DNA of 64,000 nucleotides from Mycobacterium sp. M26 (GTDB lineage Bacteria > Actinomycetota > Actinomycetes > Mycobacteriales > Mycobacteriaceae): the NCBI RefSeq assembly GCF_001494595.1, contig NZ_LN929908.1, forward strand, positions 1,649,716 through 1,713,715, read 5' to 3'. Below, piece after piece: positions 7,411 to 15,415 of the stretch (its first letter is position 1; every line of letters starts with the position of its first letter). The notes below the pieces were generated by a model. It had not been told where the DNA came from. It did not search any database and saw only the letters and a list, made by a program, of their open reading frames with translations. The position numbers and the translations under genes were made by a program.

Positions 7411-8527
7411 GTGTTTGTGCGCAGACCGTGGCGAGCCGCCGGGATCGCGCTCGGCCAACTGGCCGACGTCGCCTTCGCCGACCCCGCCCACTGGCACCCC
7501 GTCGCGGGGTTCGGTTGGTGCGCAGCCGCACTCGAAGCCAGGACCTACCGCGACAGCAAGGCCGCCGGAGCGGTGCACGTGGGTGTCCTGCTGGGTGGGT
7601 TGGCGCTGCTGGGAGTGGCGGTGCAGCGCGGCGCCCGGGGCGGTCCAGCGCTGGGTGCGGTGACGGCCGCGTCGACCTGGGTCACGCTCGGCGGGACGAC
7701 GCTGGCCCGGACCGGCACCCGGCTCGCCGATCTGCTCGACGCCGGCGATATCGACGGGGCCCGCGCCCTGCTGCCGTCGCTGTGCGGGCGTGACCCCTCG
7801 GTGCTCGACGCCGACGGCCTGGCCCGCGCAGCGCTGGAGTCGGTGGCCGAGAACACGTCCGACGCCCAGGTTGCCCCGCTGCTGTGGGCGGCGGCGGGCG
7901 GGGTGCCGGGGGTGCTGGTGTATCGCGGGGCCAACACGCTGGATGCGATGATCGGCAACCGCTCGCCGCGCTACGCCCAGTTCGGCTGGGCGGCAGCACG
8001 ATTGGACGATGCGGCCAACTACGTCGCGGCCCGGGTGGGTGGGGCCCTGGTGGTGCTGTGCGCACCGCTGATCGGCGGGTCGGCGGCCGGTGCGCTACGG
8101 GCCTGGCGCCGCGACGCAGCGCGGCATCCGAGCCCGAATGCCGGGGTGGTGGAGGCGACGTTCGCCGGTGCACTCGGGGTGCGGCTCGGCGGGCCCACCC
8201 AGTACCGGCAGCGCACCGCTGATCGGCGGGTCGGCGGCCGGTGCGCGACGGGCCTGGCGCCGCGACGCAGCGCGGCATCCGAGCCCGAATGCCGGGGTGG
8301 TGGAGGCGACGTTCGCCGGTGCACTCGGGGTGCGGCTCGGCGGGCCCACCCAGTACCGGCACGAGCTGGAGATCCGCCCCACCCTCGGCGACGGGCGGGT
8401 ACCGCAGGTGGCCGACCTGCGCCGCTCGGTGCTGCTGTCGCGGGTGGTTCAGCTGGCCGCGGCGGTGCTGGCCGTCGGGCTCAGCGCCGCCGGCCGTAGC
8501 GGTCGGCGAGCTTGTCCTCGACGGTGA
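7411..8527 (+). pseudogene. cobD: cobD, frameshifted by a 151-bp tandem duplication
   Basis: CobD/CbiB is the membrane enzyme that attaches aminopropanol to adenosylcobyric acid in cobalamin synthesis. The first 266 codons are normal (GQLADVAFADPAHWHPVAGF, AENTSDAQVAPLLWAAAGG, YRGANTLDAMIGNRSPRYAQ). A tandem duplication of 8060-8210 then shifts the frame by +1. The literal reading frame ends at 8499 after about 95 unrelated Arg-rich residues. Removing one copy restores a 321-residue protein ending at 8527, the usual family length. The correct C-terminus survives in the shifted frame. GTG 7411 start. Either a real inactivation or an assembly artefact. Confidence 0.85.
8060..8361 (+). repeat. 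151-bp tandem duplication inside cobD
   Basis: Copy 1 is 8060-8210 and copy 2 is 8211-8361; they differ at one base (T at 8096, G at 8247). A length of 151 is not a multiple of three, so the duplication breaks the reading frame. Both copies encode the same cobD segment (IGGSAAGA...GGPTQYR) in different frames. Confidence 0.95.
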
Positions 8528-9302
8528 GCGGTTCGGCGGGCGTGACGGCCGCCGCGGCCTCGGCCTCGCGGCGGCGGGCTTTGAGCTCGGAATACACGAA
8601 GTAGCCCAGCCCAATCGGCGCCACGATGCCGAACGCGATCCACTGGATGCCGTAGGACAGGAACGGCCCGGCGTCCAGGTGCGGCAGTTCGGCGACGCCG
8701 AGCCCACCGGGCTGGTTCTCGACCAGCTGCAGGTAGGTCCCCGCCAGCGGAACCCGGGTGGCCGCCGACACCGCGCGGGTGTCGATCGCATACACCTGGG
8801 TGATGCCGTTCTCGGTGAACGGACCCTTGTCCGGCGGTGCGGTCTCCGAGTCGCGCAACCGCGCGGTGATCGACACCGTGCCGGACGGTGCGGGCGGGAT
8901 ATCCGGCACTGCGGTGCCCTTCACCGGCCGGACGTACCCCCGGTCGACCAGAACGGTGGGCCCACCGTCGACGGCGAACGGCACCAGCACCTCGTAGGCC
9001 GGTTCACCGCCCACCACCCGCAGCCGGGCCAGCACCTGGGCCTCGGTCAGGTAGCGGCCGGTCGCGGTGACGCGGTGCCACTGCGTATCGGGCGCCGACG
9101 AATTCTGTTGCGGCAGATACGTTGTCACCGGGACCGGCTCGGCCGACAGCGACGACTGGATCTGCTGATTCTCCCGCTCGGTCTTGGTGTTCTTGCCGAG
9201 CTGCCAGGGGGCCAGCACCGTGAAGCACAGGTAGGCGAACGCCACGACCACCAGGCCCAGCGCCCACCAGCCGGGCTTCAGCAGGAACGACCACCGCTTC
9301 AT
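8481..9302 (-). CDS. SURF1 family cytochrome oxidase biogenesis protein
   Basis: A 273-residue membrane protein with the SURF1 layout: an N-terminal transmembrane helix (about 12-31), a periplasmic domain with the family blocks VTATGRYL, VLVDRGYVRP and YLQLVE, a C-terminal transmembrane helix (about 218-240) and a charged tail. SURF1 assists heme insertion and assembly of cytochrome aa3 oxidase. It corresponds to Rv2235. It abuts ptpA (stop of ptpA at 9303, start here at 9302), so ptkA-ptpA-SURF1 form one minus-strand operon. Its stop overlaps the ancestral 3' end of cobD. Confidence 0.85.
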   Translation of the reverse strand: MKRWSFLLKPGWWALGLVVVAFAYLCFTVLAPWQLGKNTKTERENQQIQSSLSAEPVPVTTYLPQQNSSAPDTQWHRVTATGRYLTEAQVLARLRVVGGEPAYEVLVPFAVDGGPTVLVDRGYVRPVKGTAVPDIPPAPSGTVSITARLRDSETAPPDKGPFTENGITQVYAIDTRAVSAATRVPLAGTYLQLVENQPGGLGVAELPHLDAGPFLSYGIQWIAFGIVAPIGLGYFVYSELKARRREAEAAAAVTPAEPLTVEDKLADRYGRRR

Positions 9303-9797
9303 CTAGCCCGCCAAACCCTCGGTGGCCAGTCGCTCGTCGACCCAGCTGTGCAGACCGGGCAGGGCCGCCTCGATGACGGTGAAGGTCTCCTCGAAATCAG
9401 CGTGGTCGCCGTAGTAGGGGTCCTCGACGTCCGGGGCGTGCGCACCGGACCGTGGGTCGAAGGAGCGCAGCAACCGCACCCGGTCGGGCTCGACCCCCAA
9501 CTCGGTGAGGAACCGCAGGTGGTTGCGGCCCAGGGCGATCACCAGGTCGGCGCTCAGGTGGTCATCACCGAGGCGGGCGGCCCGGTGGTCGGTGGGGTAG
9601 CCGTGCTGGCGCAGGACGGCGTTGGCCCGGCGGTCGGCCCCTTCGCCGACATGCCAGTGGCCCGTCCCGGCGCTGCTCACCCGCACCACGTCGGCCAGAC
9701 CGCGCTGGGCGATCTGGTGGCCGAACATCTTCTCGGCCATCGGCGAGCGGCAGATGTTGCCCGAGCACACGAACGTCACATGCACGAGGTCAGACAC
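9303..9797 (-). CDS. ptpA: Low-molecular-weight protein tyrosine phosphatase PtpA
   Basis: A 164-residue LMW-PTP. The P-loop FVCSGNICRSP puts the nucleophile at Cys11 and the phosphate-binding Arg at 17; the general-acid loop DVEDPYYG is present near residue 126. In M. tuberculosis PtpA is secreted into macrophages and blocks phagosome acidification; in an environmental species the target is unknown. The GTG start at 9797 lies inside the end of ptkA (8-nt overlap), indicating translational coupling, as in the Rv2232-Rv2234 locus. Confidence 0.9.
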   Translation of the reverse strand: MSDLVHVTFVCSGNICRSPMAEKMFGHQIAQRGLADVVRVSSAGTGHWHVGEGADRRANAVLRQHGYPTDHRAARLGDDHLSADLVIALGRNHLRFLTELGVEPDRVRLLRSFDPRSGAHAPDVEDPYYGDHADFEETFTVIEAALPGLHSWVDERLATEGLAG

Positions 9798-10461
9798 CGA
9801 GCACCTCCCGCAGTGCGGACACCGAGGTGACGTGGGCGGCGGCCGCGGCGGCGGCTTCCGGGTCGGTGAAGTCCTCGGCGCCGTAGCCCCAGCCGACGAC
9901 GACGGTGTCGATCCCGTGCTCGGCTGCGCCCTCGACGTCGTGGGCGCGGTCGCCGACCATGACGACCCGCTCGGGCAGCGGCTGCAACTGGTCCAGGGCG
10001 TGCGCTACCACGTCGGACTTGCTGGAGCGGGTGCCGTCGACGCTGGCCCCGGCGATGACGTCGAAGTGTTCGGCCAGGCCGAAGTGCTCCAGGATGCGGC
10101 GCGCGGTCGGCTCGGCTTTGGAGGTTGCCACCGCCAGCCGCACGCCAGCGGCCCGCAGGTCTTCCAGCAGCTGCGGAATGCCGTCGAACAGGCTGTTCAT
10201 CGACCATCCGCGGGTGGTGTAGTCCGCCCGATAGGCGGCGATCGCGTCGTCGGCCAGGTCCCCGAGCCCCATGCTCTGCAGCGTCAGGTGCATCGGCGGA
10301 CCGACGATGCGGCCGGCCAGATCGCCACCGGGAACCTCGGCACCCACCGCGGCCAGGGCATGGCGGAAGCTGGCGACGATACCGTCCGCCGAGTCGGTCA
10401 GGGTGCCGTCGAGATCGAAGAGCACCAACTGCGGGCGGGTATCGGAGGCCGTGCGGGTCAC
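9790..10461 (-). CDS. ptkA: HAD-family protein, PtkA homologue
   Basis: A 223-residue HAD hydrolase-fold protein: motif I LVLFDLDGTLTDS, motif II VATSK, motif III Lys in SSKSDVV and motif IV VMVGDRAHDVEGA. The closest known relative by context is PtkA (Rv2232), reported as a tyrosine kinase acting on PtpA, although the motifs are those of a phosphoglycolate-phosphatase-like enzyme. GTG 10461 is chosen because the frame further upstream would overlap the divergent gene's leader. Confidence 0.8.
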   Translation of the reverse strand: MTRTASDTRPQLVLFDLDGTLTDSADGIVASFRHALAAVGAEVPGGDLAGRIVGPPMHLTLQSMGLGDLADDAIAAYRADYTTRGWSMNSLFDGIPQLLEDLRAAGVRLAVATSKAEPTARRILEHFGLAEHFDVIAGASVDGTRSSKSDVVAHALDQLQPLPERVVMVGDRAHDVEGAAEHGIDTVVVGWGYGAEDFTDPEAAAAAAAHVTSVSALREVLGV

Positions 10462-10519
10462 GGCCCCATTGTCCCTGATCGCCCGACGGTACTGTGCTTC
10501 ACGTGGTGGAGACGACGCG

Positions 10520-11659
10520 ATGAGCACAACACTCGCCGAGATCATCGCCGTGCTCGACGAGGCCTACCTGCCTGGTCTGGCCCACAGCTGGGACTCGGTG
10601 GGCCTGGTCTGCGGCGACCCGGCCGACACCATCGACTCCGTCACCGTCGCCGTCGACGCCACCGCCGAGGTGGTGGCGTCGGTGCCCGAACGCGGACTGC
10701 TGCTGGCCCACCACCCGCTGCTGCTGCGCGGGGTGGATACCGTCGCGGCCAGCACCCCGAAGGGCGCCCTGATCCACCAGTTGATCCGTCGCGGCGCCGC
10801 GCTGTTCACCGCCCACACCAATGCCGACGCGGCCGATCCGGGGGTGTCCGACGCGCTGGCTGAGGCCCTCGGCCTGACCGTCGAGGCGGTGCTCGACCCG
10901 GCGGCCGCAGCGCCGGACACCGACAAGTGGGTGATCCTGGTCCCGCCGGAGAACACCGACGCCGTCCGCGACGCCGTGTTCGCCGCCGGTGCCGGTCATG
11001 TCGGCGCCTACTCGCACTGCAGTTGGAGCGTCACCGGCAGCGGGCAGTTCCTGCCGGGCGAGGGCGCCACCCCGACGGTCGGGACGGTCGGCACCGTCGA
11101 GCACGTCGCCGAGGAACGCCTGGAAGTGGTAGCCCCGACGCGGCTGCGAGCCCAGGTGCTGGCCGCGCTGCGCGCCGCGCATGTCTACGAGGAACCGTCG
11201 TTCGACTTGCTGAGCCTGGCACCGCTGCCCGCCGGTGTGGGCATCGGCCGGATCGGCCGCCTCGCCGAGCCGGTGCGGTTCGCCGACTTCGTCGCCCGCG
11301 CCGATGCCGCGTTGCCGCGGACCACCTGGGGGGTGCGGGCCTCCGGTGATCCGGATGCGACGGTGTCCCGGATCGCGGTCTGTGGCGGGGCGGGGGACTC
11401 GCTGCTGGGCGCGGCCTCGTCGGCCGGAGTCGATGTCTATCTGACGGCCGACCTGCGCCACCATCCGGCCGACGAACATCGCCGGGCCGGCGGTCCGGCG
11501 CTCGTCGACGTCGCACACTGGGCCAGCGAGTACCCGTGGTGCGCGCAGGCCGCCGCGCTGCTGAGCGCGCACTTCGGCCCGGCGCTGCCGGTCACGGTGT
11601 GCGATATCCGAACCGATCCGTGGAATATCGAGCATCACTCATCGAAAGGCAGCCTGTGA
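10520..11659 (+). CDS. Nif3-like dinuclear metal-centre protein (Rv2230c-like)
   Basis: A 379-residue Nif3/YbgI-family protein. Metal-ligand blocks are visible at both ends: LLLAHHPLLLRG (about residue 60) and FTAHTNADAADPGV (about 95) near the N-terminus, and TADLRHHPADEH with LVDVAHWASEYP near the C-terminus. The middle holds the PII-like insert found in longer family members. The family is often labelled GTP cyclohydrolase I type 2, but its function is unsettled. It is first in a tightly overlapping three-gene operon. Only 58 bp separate it from ptkA, so the cobC gene found here in M. tuberculosis is absent. Confidence 0.85.
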   Translation: MSTTLAEIIAVLDEAYLPGLAHSWDSVGLVCGDPADTIDSVTVAVDATAEVVASVPERGLLLAHHPLLLRGVDTVAASTPKGALIHQLIRRGAALFTAHTNADAADPGVSDALAEALGLTVEAVLDPAAAAPDTDKWVILVPPENTDAVRDAVFAAGAGHVGAYSHCSWSVTGSGQFLPGEGATPTVGTVGTVEHVAEERLEVVAPTRLRAQVLAALRAAHVYEEPSFDLLSLAPLPAGVGIGRIGRLAEPVRFADFVARADAALPRTTWGVRASGDPDATVSRIAVCGGAGDSLLGAASSAGVDVYLTADLRHHPADEHRRAGGPALVDVAHWASEYPWCAQAAALLSAHFGPALPVTVCDIRTDPWNIEHHSSKGSL

Positions 11660-12393
11660 AAGCTGACGTGACACAGCAGCGTTCGCTGCTGGAGCTGGCC
11701 GAGCTGGATGCCGAGCTGAGCCGCGCCGCGCATCGGGCGGCCAACCTGCCCGAGCAGCAGACCTACGAACAGGTGCAGGCCGATCACCGCGCCGCCGGTG
11801 ACCAGCTGGCCGCGCTGACGCTGGCGATCGAGGATCTCGACGCGCAGGTGTCGCGGTTCGAGTCCGAGATCGACGGGGTGCGCCAGCGGGAGGACCGCGA
11901 CCGGGGACTGCTGGACTCCGGCACCGTCAACCCCAAGCAGCTCGAGGAGTTGCAGCACGAGCTGGAGACGCTGGAGCGCAGGCAGGCCAGCCTGGAGGAC
12001 TCGCTTCTCGAGGTGATGGAACGCCGCGAGCAGTTGGTCGCCGAGCAGTCCGAGGCGTCGGCGAAAGTCGAAGCGCTGCAGCATGATCTGTCCACCGCGG
12101 CGGCCGGCCGGGACGCGGCATCAGAGGAGATTGACAAGGTGCGGGCCGAACGGTCGGCGCGTCGTGGTGAGGTGCTGGCCGGGCTGGACACCGCGCTCGC
12201 CCAGCTCTACGAACGCCAGCGCACCTCGTCGGGCGTCGGTGCGGCCCGGCTGCAGGGTTCGCGGTGCGGGGCGTGCCGGATCGAGATCGACCGCGGCGAA
12301 ATGGCCCGGATCTCGGCGGCCGCCGAGGACGAGGTGGTGCGCTGTCCCGAATGCGGGGCAATCCTGTTGCGTATCACCGGGTTCAGCCGATGA
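11656..12393 (+). CDS. Coiled-coil C4 zinc-ribbon protein (Rv2229c-like)
   Basis: A 245-residue protein: a long coiled coil (about residues 5-180, rich in Glu, Gln, Leu and Arg) followed by a zinc ribbon with CGAC (about 212) and CPEC (about 234). It starts at GTG 11656, overlapping the stop of the Nif3 gene by four bases (GTGA), and ends overlapping the RNase H gene in the same way. The partnership with Nif3 and RNase H is conserved in actinobacteria. It may be a nucleic-acid-associated factor; function unknown. Confidence 0.85.
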   Translation: MKADVTQQRSLLELAELDAELSRAAHRAANLPEQQTYEQVQADHRAAGDQLAALTLAIEDLDAQVSRFESEIDGVRQREDRDRGLLDSGTVNPKQLEELQHELETLERRQASLEDSLLEVMERREQLVAEQSEASAKVEALQHDLSTAAAGRDAASEEIDKVRAERSARRGEVLAGLDTALAQLYERQRTSSGVGAARLQGSRCGACRIEIDRGEMARISAAAEDEVVRCPECGAILLRITGFSR

Positions 12394-13469
12394 AGGTGAT
12401 CGTCGAGGCCGATGGCGGGTCGCGGGGTAATCCCGGGCCGGCCGGTTACGGCTGCGTGGTGTGGTCGCAGGACCGGCAGCGGGTGCTGGCCGAGCATGGC
12501 AACGCGATCGGTGTCACCACCAACAACGTCGCCGAGTACCGCGGCCTGATCGCCGGGCTCGAGGAGGCGCGCAGCCTGGGGGCCACCGAGGTCGCGGTGT
12601 TCATGGACTCCAAACTCGTCGTCGAGCAGATGTCCGGGCGCTGGAAGGTCAAGCACGCCGCGATGGCCGAGCTGCACCAGCAGGCCCGCGCGCTGGCGTC
12701 GACCTTCGATGAGGTGACCTACGAGTGGATTCCGCGCGAGCAGAACGCCTATGCCGACCGGTTGGCCAACGAGGCGATGGATCAGCCCGCCTCGATCGCG
12801 GACCCGCCCGCCGGGGCGGTGGCCGTCCCGCCGTCGGCCTGGACCGGCAATCGGGGTGCCCCGACCCAGCTGCTGCTGTTACGGCACGGCCAGACCGAAC
12901 TGTCTGTCGCACGGCGCTATTCGGGACGCGGCAACCCGGAGCTGACCGAGACCGGCCGCCGGCAGGCCGAGGCGGCGGCCCAGTATCTGGGGGAGCGCGG
13001 CGGGGTAGCCGCGGTGGTGTCCTCACCGCTGCAGCGCTGCGTCGCGACGGCGACGGCGGCGGCCACCGCGCTCGGTTTGGACGTGACGATCGATCAGGAC
13101 CTGATCGAGACGGACTTCGGGGCATGGGAGGGTCTGACGTTCTCCGAGGCCGCCCAACGCGATCCCGACCTGCACGGCAACTGGCTGCGCGACACCAGCC
13201 TGCGCCCGCCCGGCGGAGAGAGCTTCGATGACGTCGCCCTGCGGGTGCGCCGCGCCCAGGACCGCATCATCGGTGAGCATCCCGGCCAGACCGTGCTGGT
13301 GGTGTCGCACGTGACGCCGATCAAGACCATGCTGCGGCTGGCGCTGGACGCCGGGGCCAGCATTCTGCACCGGCTGCATCTGGATCTGGCGTCGCTGAGC
13401 ATCGCGGAGTTCTACCCCGACGGCGGGTCGTCGGTGCGGCTGGTCAACCAGACGTCGTATCTGGCCTAG
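12390..13469 (+). CDS. Bifunctional RNase H / acid phosphatase (Rv2228c-like)
   Basis: A 359-residue fusion. Residues 1-135 are a type I RNase H domain (VEADGGSRGNPGPAGYG, NNVAEYRGLIAGL, MDSKLVVEQM, AYADRLANEA) with the acidic catalytic residues in place. Residues about 160-359 are a histidine-phosphatase domain (LLRHGQTELS with catalytic His, RYSGRGNPELT, ETDFGAWEG, VVSHVTPIK). The M. tuberculosis homologue removes RNA from RNA-DNA hybrids, and the phosphatase half has alpha-ribazole phosphatase (CobC-type) activity, linking it to cobalamin synthesis. ATG 12390 overlaps the upstream stop. Confidence 0.9.
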   Translation: MKVIVEADGGSRGNPGPAGYGCVVWSQDRQRVLAEHGNAIGVTTNNVAEYRGLIAGLEEARSLGATEVAVFMDSKLVVEQMSGRWKVKHAAMAELHQQARALASTFDEVTYEWIPREQNAYADRLANEAMDQPASIADPPAGAVAVPPSAWTGNRGAPTQLLLLRHGQTELSVARRYSGRGNPELTETGRRQAEAAAQYLGERGGVAAVVSSPLQRCVATATAAATALGLDVTIDQDLIETDFGAWEGLTFSEAAQRDPDLHGNWLRDTSLRPPGGESFDDVALRVRRAQDRIIGEHPGQTVLVVSHVTPIKTMLRLALDAGASILHRLHLDLASLSIAEFYPDGGSSVRLVNQTSYLA

Positions 13470-14050
13470 TCGCGCAGGTGCACGCGCTCGCCGTGCGGGC
13501 CGAACAGGATGATGGCCTCCACGGCGGTGTCGACGGCGCCGAACCAGTGCGGTGTCCAGGTGCTGAACTCGACCGCTTCGCCGGGGTCGATGACGAAGTG
13601 GCGCTCGCCCAGGATCAGCTGGAGCCGGCCGGAGAGCACGTAGAGCCACTCCTGGCCCTCGTGGGTGGGCAGTTCGGCCGGTGGGGTGCGGCGGCGGGCA
13701 CTGATCCGGATCTTGAAGGCCTGTAGGCCGCCCGCCCCGCCGCCGCGGGTCAGCGGCCAGTAGGTGACCTGGTGGCGGGTGTGCGACGCGGCCCGCACGC
13801 GGGGGTCGGCGGCCTGGTGGCTGCCCAGCAGCTCGTCGGTGCTGACCGAGAGCGCGGCTGCCAGGCGGGGCAGGTGGTCGAGGGCCAGCCGTCGTTTCCC
13901 GGACTCCAGCCGGCTCAGCGTCGAGACGTCGATTCCGGCTCGCGAGGCGACGTCGTCGAGCGTCATGCCCTGGCGGGCCCGCAGCTCACGCAGCCGCCGG
14001 CGCACCCTGAGGTCGACGTCGTCGTCGTTTGCCTGCATGGCAAACAACAT
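13466..14050 (-). CDS. Xre-family regulator with C-terminal cupin domain
   Basis: A 194-residue regulator: a helix-turn-helix (about residues 17-72: MTLDDVASRAGIDVSTLSRL) joined to a cupin (about 100-190: PTHEGQEWLYVLSGRL, PGEAVEF). The family represses small metabolic or transport genes and senses a ligand through the cupin. The divergent methyltransferase gene is the likely partner. Overlapping GGCAA inverted repeats lie over its start. ATG 14050 and ATG 14038 are both possible. Its stop shares CTAG with the convergent RNase H gene. Confidence 0.8.
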   Translation of the reverse strand: MLFAMQANDDDVDLRVRRRLRELRARQGMTLDDVASRAGIDVSTLSRLESGKRRLALDHLPRLAAALSVSTDELLGSHQAADPRVRAASHTRHQVTYWPLTRGGGAGGLQAFKIRISARRRTPPAELPTHEGQEWLYVLSGRLQLILGERHFVIDPGEAVEFSTWTPHWFGAVDTAVEAIILFGPHGERVHLRD

Positions 14051-14054
14051 TGCC
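14027..14054. promoter_or_regulatory. Overlapping inverted repeats, candidate Xre-cupin operator
   Basis: GTTTGCC-TGCAT-GGCAAAC (14027-14045) is a perfect 7-bp inverted repeat, and GGCAA-n6-TTGCC (14039-14054) is a second one sharing the middle arm. They cover the start of the Xre-cupin gene and sit 32 bp before the divergent methyltransferase, a good position for autorepression of both. Confidence 0.5.
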
Positions 14055-14085
14055 AGTCAGGCGGGGGACCGGCAAGCTTTGAGGC

Positions 14086-14706
14086 ATGGACAACGAACAC
14101 CACAGCCACTGGGAACAGCGCTACGCCGAGAAGCCACAGATCTGGAGCGGACGGGTCAACGCCCGGTTGGAGGAGATCGTCCCGCAGATCGACGGCGACA
14201 TCGTGCTGGATCTGGGCTGCGGTGAGGGTGGCGACGCCATCTGGTACGCCGAACACGGCTGGGAGGTGGTGGCCGTGGACGTGTCGAGTACCGCGCTGGC
14301 CCGGGCCGCCAAGGAAGCCGACAAGCGGGGAGTGCTGTCGCACATCGACTTTCAGCAGCACGACCTGACCCAGACCATGCCGGAGGGACCGTTCGATCTG
14401 GTGTCGGCGCAGTTCTTCCACAGCATGGTGGACATGGACCGGCCGGCCATTCTGCGCCGCGCCGCGGCCACCGTGGCACCCGGCGGCACGCTGTTGATCG
14501 TCGACCATGGCGGCGCGCCGCCGTGGGCACCCGAGGAGGTTCGCCATCACGTGTTCCCGGCGGCCGAGGAGGTGGTCGAGAGCCTGGCGCTGGACCCCGT
14601 CCAGTGGGAGCGGGTTCGGGTGGACAGCGTGGCGCGGTCGGCCACCGGGCCGGACGGTCAGCAGGCCGAACTGCTCGACAACGTGATCCAGCTGCGACGC
14701 CGATGA
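14086..14706 (+). CDS. Class I SAM-dependent methyltransferase
   Basis: A 206-residue methyltransferase with SAM-binding motif I VLDLGCGEGGDAIW (about residues 40-53), the acidic motif II residue in VVAVDVSS and a post-motif DLVSAQFFHSM. The N-terminal HWEQRYAE is typical of the TehB/thiopurine-type group. The substrate is unknown. It is transcribed divergently from the Xre-cupin regulator, which probably controls it. rnpB begins 13 bp after the stop. Confidence 0.8.
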   Translation: MDNEHHSHWEQRYAEKPQIWSGRVNARLEEIVPQIDGDIVLDLGCGEGGDAIWYAEHGWEVVAVDVSSTALARAAKEADKRGVLSHIDFQQHDLTQTMPEGPFDLVSAQFFHSMVDMDRPAILRRAAATVAPGGTLLIVDHGGAPPWAPEEVRHHVFPAAEEVVESLALDPVQWERVRVDSVARSATGPDGQQAELLDNVIQLRRR

Positions 14707-14719
14707 GCTACCGTGATCA

Positions 14720-15116
<397 letters not shown>

Positions 15117-15163
15117 CCGCGTGGGTCCCACGCTCGGGGGCGGCATGGCTGCATGCTGAGTGG

Positions 15164-15394
15164 ATGTCGAAACGCGCGGAGTACGTCATGGCGCTGTACG
15201 AGGGGTCGTTGGCAGAACCTGGCGATCGGAACCCCTACGCCGGAGAGTCGCTCGTTTTGGCGAAGTTGTGGATGCGCGGGTATCTGCGGATGTTGCACGT
15301 GCGGGTCGAGACTGGGCCGGCGATGCAGAGGTACCGCCGAGCGCGCGCCGAACGTGGGGTTTATGCATGCTTGTGCTGGATTTCGCGTACATAA
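15164..15394 (+). CDS. Small conserved-looking hypothetical protein
   Basis: A 76-residue basic protein starting at ATG 15164, 47 bp after rnpB. It begins SKRAEYVMALYEGSL and contains LAKLWMRGYLRMLHV. The composition is protein-like rather than random high-GC, but I cannot name a family. The last residues (ACLCWISRT) fall inside a hairpin, so the natural C-terminus may have been altered. Possibly a remnant. Confidence 0.4.
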   Translation: MSKRAEYVMALYEGSLAEPGDRNPYAGESLVLAKLWMRGYLRMLHVRVETGPAMQRYRRARAERGVYACLCWISRT

Positions 15395-15401
15395 CCCCCA
15401 C
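15354..15401. terminator. Hairpin between convergent genes
   Basis: Arms GTGGGGTTTATG (15354-15365) and CATAACCCCCAC (15390-15401) pair over 11 of 12 bases with a 24-nt loop. It lies just beyond the CYTH-CHAD stop (15416, minus strand) and overlaps the end of the small plus-strand frame. Confidence 0.4.
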
Positions 15402-15415
15402 AGTCGGCGCACCGT

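Noticed and set aside
8241..9830. 529-codon plus-strand frame starting in the cobD duplication
   Set aside because: It runs antisense through SURF1 and ptpA; the true cobD continuation is the other shifted frame ending at 8527.
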